From contig DCHR01000044.1 of the NCBI GenBank assembly GCA_002315375.1, positions 1 to 63,537 of the forward strand: a stretch of 63,537 nt of DNA. The letters are read 5' to 3'. Under the pieces are notes generated by a model. The model had not been told where the DNA came from. It saw only the letters and a program-made list of their open reading frames with translations, and searched no databases. The position numbers and the translations under genes are program-made. This document shows, one piece after another, positions 38,849 to 47,977 of the stretch; within the stretch, counting starts at the first letter, position 1, and each line of letters opens with the position of its first letter. The stretch comes from Treponema sp. UBA1747. Lineage in GTDB: Bacteria > Spirochaetota > Spirochaetia > Treponematales > Treponemataceae.

Positions 38849-40600
38849 ATGGCATTGGACGAAAACTTACAGATTGTACGCCACAGCTGTGCCCATGTAA
38901 TGGCAGAAGCTGTTCTCCACTTGTACCCAAACACAAAAATCGCAATCGGTCCTGCTATTGATACCGGATTTTACTATGACTTCGATTTCGGTGAAGTAAA
39001 AATCTCTGATTCAGATTTTGCTGCTATCGAAAAAGAAATGAGAAAAATCCTTGCAGGAAACCACGATTTCGTATGCAAGGAAGTCACTAAAGAAGAAGCA
39101 CTTAAACTCTTCGCTGACCAGCCTTACAAAATCGAACTTATCAATGATCTGCCGGATGATGAAAAGATTACAACATATGAACAGGACGGTTACCTGGATC
39201 TGTGCCGTGGACCTCACGTAGCAAATACAAAAGAAATTAACGGACAGGCTTTCAAGCTCGAAAAACTTGCTGGTGCTTACTGGCGCGGGGACTCAAGCAA
39301 AACAATGCTTACACGTATTTACGCTCTCTGTTTTGCAAAACCAAATGATCTGAAAGACTATCTTGCAATGATTGCAGAAGCCGAAAAACGTGACCACCGT
39401 AAACTGGGACAGGAAATGGATCTTTTCCACCTGGACCCTGAAGATCCAGGTCAGATTTTCTGGCACCCTAACGGATGGACTATTTATACAACAATGCAGG
39501 ATTATATGCGCAAAATGGTACGCCGCGACGGATACCAAGAAGTTAACACTCCTGCAATTATGCCTCGCTCACTTTGGGAACGTTCAGGTCACTGGGGACA
39601 TTACCAGCAGAATATGTTCATTACTGAATCTGAAAAACGTATGTTTGCAATTAAACCTATGAACTGTCCTGGTGCCCTTGAAATTTTCAAAAGCCGCCAG
39701 CGTTCATACAAAGACCTGCCGTTGCGTCTTGCTGAATTTGGACACGATGTGCGCAACGAACCTTCAGGAACACTTCATGGCGTAATGCGTGTACGCGGTT
39801 TCGTTCAGGATGATGCTCATATTCTGTGTACAGAAGAACAGGTTGGAGCCGAAGTTGCAAAATTCTGTAAACTTCTGAAAGCAGTTTACCATGATTTTGG
39901 ATTCAATGATCTGGTTGTTAAATTTTCAACAATGCCTGAAGATCATGTAGGTGATCTGGCTACATGGGAAAGAGCAGAAAAAGCTCTCGCTGATGCCTGT
40001 CATGATGCAGGACTTTCATTTGAAATCCAGCCTGGTGAAGGGGCTTTCTACGGTCCAAAACTTGAATTCAAGCTTTACGACTGTCTGGGACGCGAATGGC
40101 AGTGTGGTACAATCCAGGCTGACTTCCAGCTCCCAAGTGCAGAACGTCTTGACGCAACCTACATCGGAGCAGACGGACAGAAACATCATCCTGTAATGCT
40201 TCACCGTGCAATTCTCGGAAGTTTTGAACGCTTCCTTGGAATCCTCATTGAAAACTTTGCAGGTGCCTTCCCTACATGGCTGGCATTTGAACAGGCTGCT
40301 GTCGTTCCTGTTGGAAATGACTTTATTGACTACGCAAAAGAAGTAAATGATATCCTTCTTTCACATGATATCCGCTCGAACGCTTACGTTTCAGACGATA
40401 ACATGCGTCAGAAAATTAAGGTTATTACAAAGGAACATAAAACTCCTTATATTCTTGTTGTTGGTGAAAACGAACAGAAAGAAAAAACAGTTACTGTACG
40501 TTTCCGCCAGTCAAGCGGACTTGAACAGAAGACTATGAAAATCGATGATTTTGTAGCTTATGTTGAAGGAAAAGTTGCAAACAAAGGAACTGAAATCTAA
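38849..40600 (+). CDS. thrS: Threonyl-tRNA synthetase lacking the TGS domain
   Basis: A 583-residue class II synthetase. It begins directly with the editing/second domain (QIVRHSCAHVMAEAVL), so the N-terminal TGS domain of the usual 640-residue enzyme is absent; spirochaetal ThrRS are known to be short in this way. The editing site has HSCAH and the late CRGPH. The catalytic core shows MNCPGALEIF, the motif 2 region RLAEFGHDVRNE and LMLHRAILGS-type motif 3 (VMLHRAILGSFERFLG). The C-terminal anticodon-binding domain ends near residue 580. It charges tRNA-Thr. Upstream sequence is promoter-like and holds no hidden TGS frame. Confidence 0.96.
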   Translation: MALDENLQIVRHSCAHVMAEAVLHLYPNTKIAIGPAIDTGFYYDFDFGEVKISDSDFAAIEKEMRKILAGNHDFVCKEVTKEEALKLFADQPYKIELINDLPDDEKITTYEQDGYLDLCRGPHVANTKEINGQAFKLEKLAGAYWRGDSSKTMLTRIYALCFAKPNDLKDYLAMIAEAEKRDHRKLGQEMDLFHLDPEDPGQIFWHPNGWTIYTTMQDYMRKMVRRDGYQEVNTPAIMPRSLWERSGHWGHYQQNMFITESEKRMFAIKPMNCPGALEIFKSRQRSYKDLPLRLAEFGHDVRNEPSGTLHGVMRVRGFVQDDAHILCTEEQVGAEVAKFCKLLKAVYHDFGFNDLVVKFSTMPEDHVGDLATWERAEKALADACHDAGLSFEIQPGEGAFYGPKLEFKLYDCLGREWQCGTIQADFQLPSAERLDATYIGADGQKHHPVMLHRAILGSFERFLGILIENFAGAFPTWLAFEQAAVVPVGNDFIDYAKEVNDILLSHDIRSNAYVSDDNMRQKIKVITKEHKTPYILVVGENEQKEKTVTVRFRQSSGLEQKTMKIDDFVAYVEGKVANKGTEI

Positions 40601-40603
40601 AAT

Positions 40604-40705
40604 GTGACTAAGGGTGATTTTGATACATCGGCAAAATCAACTACCGAACGTTCAATCATCCTTATTCACGTGATTATTTGACGCAGCAGATTTCTGCTGC
40701 GTCAA
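40604..40705. other. Structured intergenic region between thrS and the WbaP-like gene
   Basis: GTGACTAAGGGTGAT (40604-40618) pairs with ATCATCCTTATTCAC (40655-40669) with two imperfect positions. Inside it GATTTTG (40616-40622) can pair with CAAAATC (40632-40638). Then follows a perfect 12-bp stem TTGACGCAGCAG-ATTT-CTGCTGCGTCAA (40678-40705). The last stem could act as terminator of thrS but has no T-run. Confidence 0.5.
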
Positions 40706-40744
40706 TACTGTAACAATAATAATCGGAAAGAGTTTTTATAAGAG

Positions 40745-42217
40745 ATGACAAACGAAGCTTTTGAACAGTACCTTCAGAAGAATTACCCTCATACAAGTTC
40801 TTTTTTTTCTGGACTTTTAATCGGTATTTTTGATGCAATAGCCCTGTTTCTTTCAATCGGAATTGCATTTTTCCTTGTAAATCTTTTTGATGGGCCGGAA
40901 CATACAATCAATTTCAGGTCTTTCTTCTTTTATGCAGTTTATATTCCTCCAATTATTATTGTTTTTCTTGGAATGGGAATGTACCCCGGAATTATGGTTT
41001 CACCGGCAGAAGAAGTAAAGAAGTTCTTCCTGTCCTGTTTCTTCTGTTTCTCCGGAATCATTTTAATGATTTTAATCCCGGATTTTTCAGACTTCAATTA
41101 TACAAAAAATTACCTTATTACATATTCCAGTGAATTACAGCTCTCAATTGCTCTCGTTCTTGCAATTCCAATTTCAACAGTTCTTCTTCCTGCAATGAGA
41201 GAAATTACAAGACACTTATTTTCCCGCTTCCAGTTCTGGGGTGTTCCCTGCGTAATTTACTGTTCAGGATCTTCTGCTGATACTATCATTTCACGATTAA
41301 AGAAAAACCGCAGTTTCGGTTATCATCCTGCAGTAATTATCAATGACCAGCTTGATGAGAACCTGACTATGTATAAAGGAATTCCTGTTTTCAGTCCGGG
41401 ACCTGAAATTGAAAACATTATTCACAAAAAAAATATTAAGGTTGCAGTCCTCTGTGATTACCATTCTGACCTTACAGAAATAATGACAAAATACCGCTAT
41501 ACAATTCAGGTAAAGAAAAATCCCGGAGCAAGTTCTTCTACCCAGCACATCAAAGATATTGCGGGTATCATCGGTTTTGCATCAACTCATAATCTGACCT
41601 TTAAATTCAATTTGTTTGTAAAAAGACTTCTGGATTTACTTCTCATTCTTTTCTGTTCACCTCTTTTAGTTCCTGTATTCTTGATTATTGGATTACTGGT
41701 AAAAATAACTTCAAAGGGGCCTGTTTTTTACGGACATGTAAGAGCCGGAAAAAACGGAAAAGAGTTTAAATGCTGGAAATTCAGAACAATGTGCATTGAT
41801 TCACAGGAACAGCTGGCAAAAATTCTTGCTAATGACCCGGTTCGCCGTGCAGAATGGGAAAAGGACCGTAAATTTACAGATGATCCCCGTGTTACAAAAT
41901 TCGGCAAGATTTTAAGAAAAACCAGTCTTGATGAACTTCCACAGCTGATCAATATTCTCACAGGTGAAATGAGTTTTGTTGGTCCTCGTCCAGTTACCTT
42001 TGGAGAACTTGATAAATACGGAGAATCTAAAGATTTTGTTCTTTCTGTAATTCCGGGATTAACCGGTATGTGGCAGGTTTCAGGTCGAAGTGATACTGGT
42101 TACGAAGAAAGAATTACCTTTGACACTTATTACATTCAGAACTGGTCAGTTTGGCTGGATATATGGATTCTTATTAAAACCGTTTGGGTTGTAATAAAAG
42201 GCAAAGGCGCCTATTAA
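40745..42217 (+). CDS. WbaP/WcaJ-like undecaprenyl-phosphate sugar phosphotransferase
   Basis: A 490-residue polyprenol-phosphate hexose-1-phosphate transferase. The N-terminal third has four membrane segments, the middle is a Rossmann-like CoA-binding-type domain (WGVPCVIYCSGSSADTIISR), and the C-terminal catalytic domain has KRLLDLLLILFCSPLL, GKEFKCWKFRTM, LRKTSLDELPQLINILTGEM and SFVGPRPV. It starts repeat-unit synthesis by moving hexose-1-phosphate to undecaprenyl phosphate. It would feed the glycan machinery encoded elsewhere in the window. Its stop overlaps the next start (TAATG). Confidence 0.9.
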   Translation: MTNEAFEQYLQKNYPHTSSFFSGLLIGIFDAIALFLSIGIAFFLVNLFDGPEHTINFRSFFFYAVYIPPIIIVFLGMGMYPGIMVSPAEEVKKFFLSCFFCFSGIILMILIPDFSDFNYTKNYLITYSSELQLSIALVLAIPISTVLLPAMREITRHLFSRFQFWGVPCVIYCSGSSADTIISRLKKNRSFGYHPAVIINDQLDENLTMYKGIPVFSPGPEIENIIHKKNIKVAVLCDYHSDLTEIMTKYRYTIQVKKNPGASSSTQHIKDIAGIIGFASTHNLTFKFNLFVKRLLDLLLILFCSPLLVPVFLIIGLLVKITSKGPVFYGHVRAGKNGKEFKCWKFRTMCIDSQEQLAKILANDPVRRAEWEKDRKFTDDPRVTKFGKILRKTSLDELPQLINILTGEMSFVGPRPVTFGELDKYGESKDFVLSVIPGLTGMWQVSGRSDTGYEERITFDTYYIQNWSVWLDIWILIKTVWVVIKGKGAY

Positions 42218-43806
42218 TGTTAAAAAAAATAAAAATCTTTTCATTAGCTTTTCTTCTTTTAATCTGTACATACTCTGTTTATTCTGCACCTTATAAAATT
42301 GTTTCAGTTGATTACAAGATTTCAGGCCTGACTCATCCTCAGGCCCTTAAAGAAAATGTTCCTGTTTCAACCACCAAAGAGTTTGAAACCATTGAAGAAC
42401 TTGAAGCTTACATAGAAATTCTGAAGCAGGATTTAATCAACACAAGATGTTTTGAATCTTCTTCCATTACTTATGAAGCCGGCGAAGATTTCATCATTCT
42501 GAACAGCGAAGAAATTATTCCTGTAAATCTTTTAATCACCGCAAAAGACAGTCTCCATTTTCTTGGCGTTCCTTATATAAAATATTCTTCATCCAACGGG
42601 CTTTCATTAAAATTAAAAGCAAAAGATACAAACTTTCTTGGGACAATGAATGAACTGAATACATCCCTGGATTTTCAGATGAAACCTGATGAGGACGGGA
42701 CTCCCTTCAAAATTTTTGAACCGGCCTTTAACATTTCCATTGATTACCCTTTTCATAATGAAAACTATAACCTTACATGGATCAATGACAGTTCGATTTC
42801 TTATACCTGGGGTGAATCATCACCGGAATTTGATTTTAAAACCGGACTGCTTTTTGAACTCCCGGCGGAGAAAACAACCTTTACATGGAAATTTACACAA
42901 AGCATAATCAGGGATTTTGATTACCGGACTTCAAAAGATGATACTTACCTGAAAGAATATTTTGCTTTCTATACACCCTTTATTCTTTGCGAAACCCCTA
43001 TGCTAAATAAGGTTTATGCAACTCCGACCCTTTCATTAACCTATAACTGGGATCCATTCAATAGTAACGGTCCGTCCGGGATTTTTGACCCGCGACTTCA
43101 GGGACCGGCTGCAAATATTTCCGGAACTTTCTCTATGGGAAAAGTTAACTGGAATAAAAATTTCAGGAACGGAATCTATGCCGAAATCATTCCGGCTTAT
43201 GAATATAATTTTGGTTCAATTCTGGCAGAAAATGTTAAACCTCATTCTTTAGGATTTAACTCAAATTTAAAATACTTCAAATCACTGAAACATCTGGGCT
43301 TTTACTCTCAGGTCAATCTTTTTTCATATCTTGAAAATGAAAAATTTTATGGAATTAAAAATGTTGACAGTTATGTCCGTGGAGTAATCGATTCAAGAAA
43401 AAATGCATTTGATGCTTACCAGAGTGAAACTTCGACAGCCCTCGTTATAAACTGTGACCTTCCTGTTTCTTTATTCACCACAGACTGGGAAAACTTTCCT
43501 GTAACACGGAACATTAGCTTTATGCGTCATTTGAATTTTGAAGTCCAGGTAGTTCCATTCTTTGACAGTGCCTTGATTAAAACAAACAGGTTCAATCACG
43601 GAGAATCAAGTTTTTTCAATCCTAAAAATGGATTCTACGGAGCCGGAATGGAAGTTCTGGTTTTCCCGCTAAAATGGTCAAGTTATGTAGTCAGAGGAAG
43701 CGTTGGAGTTGATGTGGGCCGAAAAATCTTAGGGCTTGATAATGACTGGAGAAATACAAGCTGCCGGTCATTTGAAATATCAATCGGCCTTGGAACTCAT
43801 TACTAA
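42217..43806 (+). CDS. Omp85-like outer-membrane protein with one POTRA-like domain
   Basis: A 529-residue exported protein with start chosen at 42217, which overlaps the upstream stop as TAATG; an ATG-initiated frame 33 nt earlier would run inside the upstream gene. Residues 1-23 form a signal peptide. Residues about 25-110 have the beta-alpha-alpha-beta-beta pattern of a POTRA domain (IVSVDYKISG..., LEAYIEILKQDLINTRCFES). The rest is aromatic-rich strands ending ISIGLGTHY. The segment YVRGVIDSRKN (Val387-Arg-Gly389) followed by ALVINCDLPVSLF resembles loop 6 of BamA/TamA. Translational coupling to the sugar transferase suggests a role in surface-glycan export or assembly. The family call is by motif and needs structure support. 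Confidence 0.55.
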   Translation: MLKKIKIFSLAFLLLICTYSVYSAPYKIVSVDYKISGLTHPQALKENVPVSTTKEFETIEELEAYIEILKQDLINTRCFESSSITYEAGEDFIILNSEEIIPVNLLITAKDSLHFLGVPYIKYSSSNGLSLKLKAKDTNFLGTMNELNTSLDFQMKPDEDGTPFKIFEPAFNISIDYPFHNENYNLTWINDSSISYTWGESSPEFDFKTGLLFELPAEKTTFTWKFTQSIIRDFDYRTSKDDTYLKEYFAFYTPFILCETPMLNKVYATPTLSLTYNWDPFNSNGPSGIFDPRLQGPAANISGTFSMGKVNWNKNFRNGIYAEIIPAYEYNFGSILAENVKPHSLGFNSNLKYFKSLKHLGFYSQVNLFSYLENEKFYGIKNVDSYVRGVIDSRKNAFDAYQSETSTALVINCDLPVSLFTTDWENFPVTRNISFMRHLNFEVQVVPFFDSALIKTNRFNHGESSFFNPKNGFYGAGMEVLVFPLKWSSYVVRGSVGVDVGRKILGLDNDWRNTSCRSFEISIGLGTHY

Positions 43807-43808
43807 GG

Positions 43809-44888
43809 TTATTTAATAAGAAGAACCGAAGCTTTTCTGTAATATTCTTCAGGACAATATTCAGCAAGAATCTTAAGTAAAGTATCAGCAAAAAGGTAAC
43901 AGTCATTTTCCCGTGCAATTACAGCCAGATTGTAAAAACCTTTCCATAATTCATTGTCAATTCCCCACTGAACAATATCCTGATTCAGGGAAACTTCAAA
44001 CAACACGGATGCCAGACCTTTGTTTTCAAAATTTATATTTCTTTTATTAATTACTTCAACAGCTTTTGTGTAACCGGTCAAAACTTCAAGAGAAACGAAA
44101 ATAAGGGATTTTTCCTTTTCGCCCATTTCACGGTAATATTCAGAAAGATGAGAATAAGCCTTCATCATATAGAAATTTTCTGCCCGATACATTGTGAAAA
44201 GTTTTTCAACAGAATCTTTTTTATTTTGGAAAATGCATCTTTCCAGAGATTTTGTTAAGGCTTTATTTGAATACACACTGTCTTCAGAAAGAATGGCCAG
44301 AAGTCTTGCTTCTTCCTGTGCTTTATCATTCTGCAAACGGCTGATATCTGCCAAATCATAAAGAATGTCATATCTTTCATCGGGAATATCAAGAACTGCT
44401 GCATTTTTAAGGGCTTCCTTATAATACATTTCGGCAAACTGATATTCGCCTTCAAGTTTATATATATCCCCGATTAATTTCTGAACTTCAGGGAAAACAA
44501 CAATAGATTCCAGATATTCAAAGAAATTTTTAAGGGAATTCTGAAAGAAATCTTCACCTTTTCTTTTCAGGTAAAAATTAAAAAGTTCGACAGCTTCGTA
44601 TTCATCCCTTGATTCGAGGACTGAAATTACATCAGAAATTTTATCTCCTGCCTTTACAACTTCCTGAGGTTCAACAGCGGTTTTCAAATATTGAATTTCT
44701 TTTGTCATATTGTGTTTTCTGATAAAAACAGCATCTTCACAAAGCTTTAAGGCACGACCATAATCCTTTCCATCAAAAGATTCTTTTGCATCGCTGTACA
44801 AAAACAAATCTTCAGAAGATTTTAAATCTGCAGTAAAGACTGAAGAGACAAGGCAAAAAGCAATTAAACCCAAAAGAAGTTTTTTCAT
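43809..44888 (-). CDS. Exported TPR-like repeat protein
   Basis: A 359-residue protein with a signal peptide (KLLLGLIAFCLVSSVFTA). The rest is almost entirely helical and shows tetratricopeptide-like helix pairs, for example DYGRALKLCEDAVFI, YQFAEMYYKEALKNA and LADISRLQNDKAQEE. TPR proteins act as scaffolds; no enzymatic motif is present. It is expected in the periplasm. It lies 17 bp downstream of ispG on the same strand, and its stop is 3 bp from the convergent Omp85-like gene. Function unknown. Confidence 0.65.
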   Translation of the reverse strand: MKKLLLGLIAFCLVSSVFTADLKSSEDLFLYSDAKESFDGKDYGRALKLCEDAVFIRKHNMTKEIQYLKTAVEPQEVVKAGDKISDVISVLESRDEYEAVELFNFYLKRKGEDFFQNSLKNFFEYLESIVVFPEVQKLIGDIYKLEGEYQFAEMYYKEALKNAAVLDIPDERYDILYDLADISRLQNDKAQEEARLLAILSEDSVYSNKALTKSLERCIFQNKKDSVEKLFTMYRAENFYMMKAYSHLSEYYREMGEKEKSLIFVSLEVLTGYTKAVEVINKRNINFENKGLASVLFEVSLNQDIVQWGIDNELWKGFYNLAVIARENDCYLFADTLLKILAEYCPEEYYRKASVLLIK

Positions 44889-44905
44889 ATTAATAGTCCC
44901 GATAT

Positions 44906-45994
44906 TTACAATAAAGATAATTGTTCTCTAAAAGCATTATCGGCATCTTTAGCTTCAATTGTTTGTATTATTTTTCCCTTCTTAAAAAGTATTACTTTAT
45001 CTCCGGCTCCTGCAATTCCAAGATCAGCATGTTTTCCTTCTCCCGGACCGTTTACAACACAGCCCATTACGGCTACAGTAATATCTTTTTTCATAGAAAG
45101 AAGTTCTTTCTGCCAGCGGTCCACGAATCCGTGAACGTCAAAGCCAAGTCTTCCGCATCTTGGACAGGAAACCAGTTTAACTCCGCCATTTCGTTTACCG
45201 CATTCTTTGAGGATTTCAAGACCTGCAATAACTTCATTTTCAACCTTGTCTGAAAGGCTGACACGGATTGTATTTCCGATATTTTCAGAAAGAAGAGTAT
45301 GAAAAGCTATGGAACTTTTTACAATTCCCCCGATTAATGGACCTGCTTCTGTTACTCCCAGATGAAGAGGAATATCGTATCTTTCAGAAAAGAAACGGTT
45401 GCTTTCAATAGTTTCTGTTACCGAAGATGATTTCATGCTGACAACAACCTGGTCAAAATTCAAGGAATCAAAAACTTCAGCCTCCCGGACTGCAGTTTCA
45501 CATATTCCCTGGGCACGGGTAATTTTTCCTTCGGCAATGAGATTCTGAAGATCTTTTGGAAGACTTCCGCTGTTGATTCCAATTCGAACCGCAGCCCCTT
45601 TATCGCGGCAGGCCTCAACAACTTTTCTTGTATTTTCCACGCTTCCGATATTTCCGGGATTAATGCGAATAGCAGCAACATTCCCTTTCAGACATTCTAG
45701 GGCAAGTCGATAATCAAAATGAATATCAGCAACAAGAGGCATTTCTGTTTTTTCGGCAATGCGGCACAAGCCCTTTGCACTTTCCACATCCGGAACTGCA
45801 AAACGGACAATATCACAACCAAGCATAGAAAGACCTGCCAGATCTTTTACAATCTGATTAAGTTTTTCATCATTATCGCAAACATCAACAATTGTATCTT
45901 TCCACATGGTCTGAAGAGATACCGGGGAATCACCGCCAATTGAAATACGTCTGGTAATTCCGCTTCCGCCTAAAAATACTTTTCTTGTTTCCAT
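44906..45994 (-). CDS. ispG: 4-hydroxy-3-methylbut-2-enyl diphosphate synthase (flavodoxin/ferredoxin)
   Basis: A 362-residue GcpE/IspG, compact bacterial form. The barrel starts SGITRRISIGGDSPVSLQTM and has VADIHFDYRLAL and RINPGNIG. The [4Fe-4S] ligands are in SCPRCGRLGFD and MGCVVNGPGEGKHAD, with the catalytic glutamate in the latter. It converts MEcPP to HMBPP in the MEP isoprenoid pathway, which also supplies undecaprenyl carriers for glycan synthesis. The promoter places the transcript start next to the ATG. Confidence 0.95.
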   Translation of the reverse strand: METRKVFLGGSGITRRISIGGDSPVSLQTMWKDTIVDVCDNDEKLNQIVKDLAGLSMLGCDIVRFAVPDVESAKGLCRIAEKTEMPLVADIHFDYRLALECLKGNVAAIRINPGNIGSVENTRKVVEACRDKGAAVRIGINSGSLPKDLQNLIAEGKITRAQGICETAVREAEVFDSLNFDQVVVSMKSSSVTETIESNRFFSERYDIPLHLGVTEAGPLIGGIVKSSIAFHTLLSENIGNTIRVSLSDKVENEVIAGLEILKECGKRNGGVKLVSCPRCGRLGFDVHGFVDRWQKELLSMKKDITVAVMGCVVNGPGEGKHADLGIAGAGDKVILFKKGKIIQTIEAKDADNAFREQLSLL

Positions 45995-46000
45995 ATGAAA

Positions 46001-46029
46001 AGAATATCATGAAGAGGCTATTTTAACAA
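46001..46029 (-). promoter_or_regulatory. ispG promoter; predicts a leaderless mRNA
   Basis: On the minus strand TTGTTA (46024-46029), a 17-nt spacer and TATTCT (46001-46006), with only 6 nt to the ATG (45994). No ribosome-binding site is present between them. Confidence 0.65.
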
Positions 46030-46032
46030 ACC

Positions 46033-46061
46033 TTGAAACCCTTTCATTTATATTTTATAAT
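46033..46061 (+). promoter_or_regulatory. smpB promoter; predicts a leaderless mRNA
   Basis: TTGAAA (46033-46038), a 17-nt spacer and TATAAT (46056-46061). Eight nucleotides separate the -10 box from the ATG at 46070, with no ribosome-binding site. Back to back with the ispG promoter, the -35 boxes 3 bp apart. Confidence 0.75.
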
Positions 46062-46069
46062 TATTAGTT

Positions 46070-46534
46070 ATGGCAGAAGGTAGAAAAATAATTGCTGATA
46101 ATAGAAAAGCCCGATTCAACTATTTTGTCGAAGAATCTTACGAATGCGGAATTGAACTCCAGGGAACAGAAGTAAAATCTGTTAAATCCGGAGCAGTTTC
46201 CTTTCCCGACGGATTTGCTGAAATAATTAGTAACGAAGTCTGGGTTCGTAACTTTCATATATCAGAGTACTCGTACTCTTCTGTCTTCAACCATGACCCT
46301 GACAGACCCAAAAAGCTTCTTTTACACAAGGAAGAAATTAAAAGGCTGACAAGAAAAGTTGAAGAAAAAGGTTATACCCTGATTCCGCTCGATCTTTACC
46401 TGAAGAACGGACGGGTAAAAATGACTTTAGGCGTTTGTAAAGGTAAAAAACTTTATGACAAACGGGAAACTATAAAAGACCGGGATCTCCAGCGTGAAAC
46501 ACAGCGTGAGATTGCCACTAAACTCAGAGGTTAG
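46070..46534 (+). CDS. smpB: SsrA-binding protein SmpB
   Basis: A 154-residue SmpB. The OB-fold core has ADNRKARFNYFVEESYECGI, ELQGTEVKSVKSGAVSF, DRPKKLLLHKEEI and GYTLIPLDLYLKNGRVKM, with the family C-terminal GKKLYDKRETIKDRD. It binds the tRNA-like end of tmRNA and mimics the codon-anticodon helix on stalled ribosomes. The tmRNA gene is about 9 kb upstream in this window. The basic C-terminal tail ends TQREIATKLRG. Confidence 0.96.
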   Translation: MAEGRKIIADNRKARFNYFVEESYECGIELQGTEVKSVKSGAVSFPDGFAEIISNEVWVRNFHISEYSYSSVFNHDPDRPKKLLLHKEEIKRLTRKVEEKGYTLIPLDLYLKNGRVKMTLGVCKGKKLYDKRETIKDRDLQRETQREIATKLRG

Positions 46535-46554
46535 TATTTATACAGGTAAGTGAC

Positions 46555-47397
46555 ATGAAAAAAGGAATGGTATTTGCAACATTCATGATTTTTCTCGCAT
46601 CGCTTTTTGCTGAAACAAACTACTATATTGATTATTATGGTGTTTCATCAAAAGACCTGGATAAAAACATGGCAGACATGACAAGCGACCTTTATTTCAC
46701 CCAGCTTTGCGAAATAAAGAACTTTTCAGTATCTGACAAACGCGGTATTCTAGCTGAAAACACAATTCCTGAAGAATCAGACATTTCTGACAAAACCCTT
46801 GCTTTCTATACTGTAATCTCAAAGAAAGAAAACTCCACAAAATGGATTGCAACCCTCAATATAATTAATAAATTAAATGACTCCAGACTGTCATCTACAA
46901 AAGAGTTTGATTCTTATTACAAAATCCTTATGGAAGGTAAGAAAGAGCTTCAGGATTCCTTTATTGCTTTAATTGAAAAAGGAAAAAATGGAGATTCTCA
47001 GCAGGATTCAGACATAATTATGCCGCCGCAAGTTGTAACCGCTTCAACAGAAAATCTGGCCGGAACCTGGTCAGGTGAAAACAATATAGAAAAGATTTTG
47101 ATTATGCGTGGCGGCAGAGGTTTCATTATTTTTAAAAACGGTGCTTCCATGAACATAACCGTTAAAATTGAAGATTCAATGGTAGTTATTTCTCAAACCG
47201 GAAAACCAAACGCATCCTTCTTCCCTGATCTTCCAAGACAAACTGCAATCGAAGCTGCCCTTACAGCAGCACCTATTACATGGAAAATGAAACTTACAGC
47301 TGACAATACACTTGTTGGAGTAAAAAATACACTTATGCCTGACGGAGATTCTTTCCAGTCAGAAAATATAGACGTTGAATGGAACAGAAAGCTCTAA
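46555..47397 (+). CDS. Exported protein of unknown function
   Basis: A 280-residue protein with a signal peptide (FATFMIFLASLFAE). Residues 20-160 contain DYYGVSSKDLDKNMADM and resemble no family I recognise. Residues about 170-280 form a beta-rich domain beginning NLAGTWSGENNIEKI that looks like a lipocalin-type or similar barrel. It lies 20 bp after smpB and is probably co-transcribed; AGGT is a weak ribosome-binding site. Periplasmic location is inferred. Function unknown. Confidence 0.6.
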   Translation: MKKGMVFATFMIFLASLFAETNYYIDYYGVSSKDLDKNMADMTSDLYFTQLCEIKNFSVSDKRGILAENTIPEESDISDKTLAFYTVISKKENSTKWIATLNIINKLNDSRLSSTKEFDSYYKILMEGKKELQDSFIALIEKGKNGDSQQDSDIIMPPQVVTASTENLAGTWSGENNIEKILIMRGGRGFIIFKNGASMNITVKIEDSMVVISQTGKPNASFFPDLPRQTAIEAALTAAPITWKMKLTADNTLVGVKNTLMPDGDSFQSENIDVEWNRKL

Positions 47398-47398
47398 G

Positions 47399-47977
47399 CT
47401 AAAGTTTCAGAATCTTCTCGGAAGGAACTGCCCCTTCTCTCAAAATCTTAACTTCACCTTCTTCGATTTTCACAATAGTTGACGGAAGAGCATTTTTTGT
47501 GTCTCCATCTGTAACAATCAGGTCAACTTCGCTTTCAAATTCTTCCATAATGCCTTTAACGGTCTGAATTGAAGGGCTTCCGCTTCTATTTACACTTGTT
47601 GAAAGCAAAGGACAATCACAGGCTTCAATTACGGAACGAAGCCACTGATCTCCCGGACACCTGAAGGCAGTTGTAATACCCGGAACTTCTTTATCCTTTA
47701 CAATAATTGTTAAGGGACCAGGCCAGAATTTTAAAAGTGATTCAGGGATATTATCATCTGTGTATAAAGAAATTTTTTCAGGGCTTGAAATAAGGCGTAT
47801 AAAAGCTTTTGTTTCTGAACGTCCTTTTATGGAACGAATACGCAAATCGGCTTCATTTACATTTGATTTTGCAGAAAACCCATATACGGTATCTGTAGGA
47901 AGAATAACTACGCCACCATGATTCAAGATTTCAGAAACAAGAGAAATGCTGTTTTTATCAGATTTGTTTACCACCAT
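47399..47977 (-). CDS. tsaC: L-threonylcarbamoyladenylate synthase (YrdC/Sua5 family)
   Basis: A 192-residue YrdC-domain protein: GGVVILPTDTVYGFSAKS, the nucleotide-binding IRSIKGRSETKAFI, WPGPLTIIVK, FRCPGDQW and LLSTSVNRSGSPSI. It forms threonylcarbamoyl-AMP from threonine, bicarbonate and ATP for the t6A modification of tRNA. The short form without the Sua5 C-terminal domain is typical of bacterial TsaC. Its start overlaps the upstream DivIC-like gene by 20 bp. Confidence 0.9.
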   Translation of the reverse strand: MVVNKSDKNSISLVSEILNHGGVVILPTDTVYGFSAKSNVNEADLRIRSIKGRSETKAFIRLISSPEKISLYTDDNIPESLLKFWPGPLTIIVKDKEVPGITTAFRCPGDQWLRSVIEACDCPLLSTSVNRSGSPSIQTVKGIMEEFESEVDLIVTDGDTKNALPSTIVKIEEGEVKILREGAVPSEKILKL

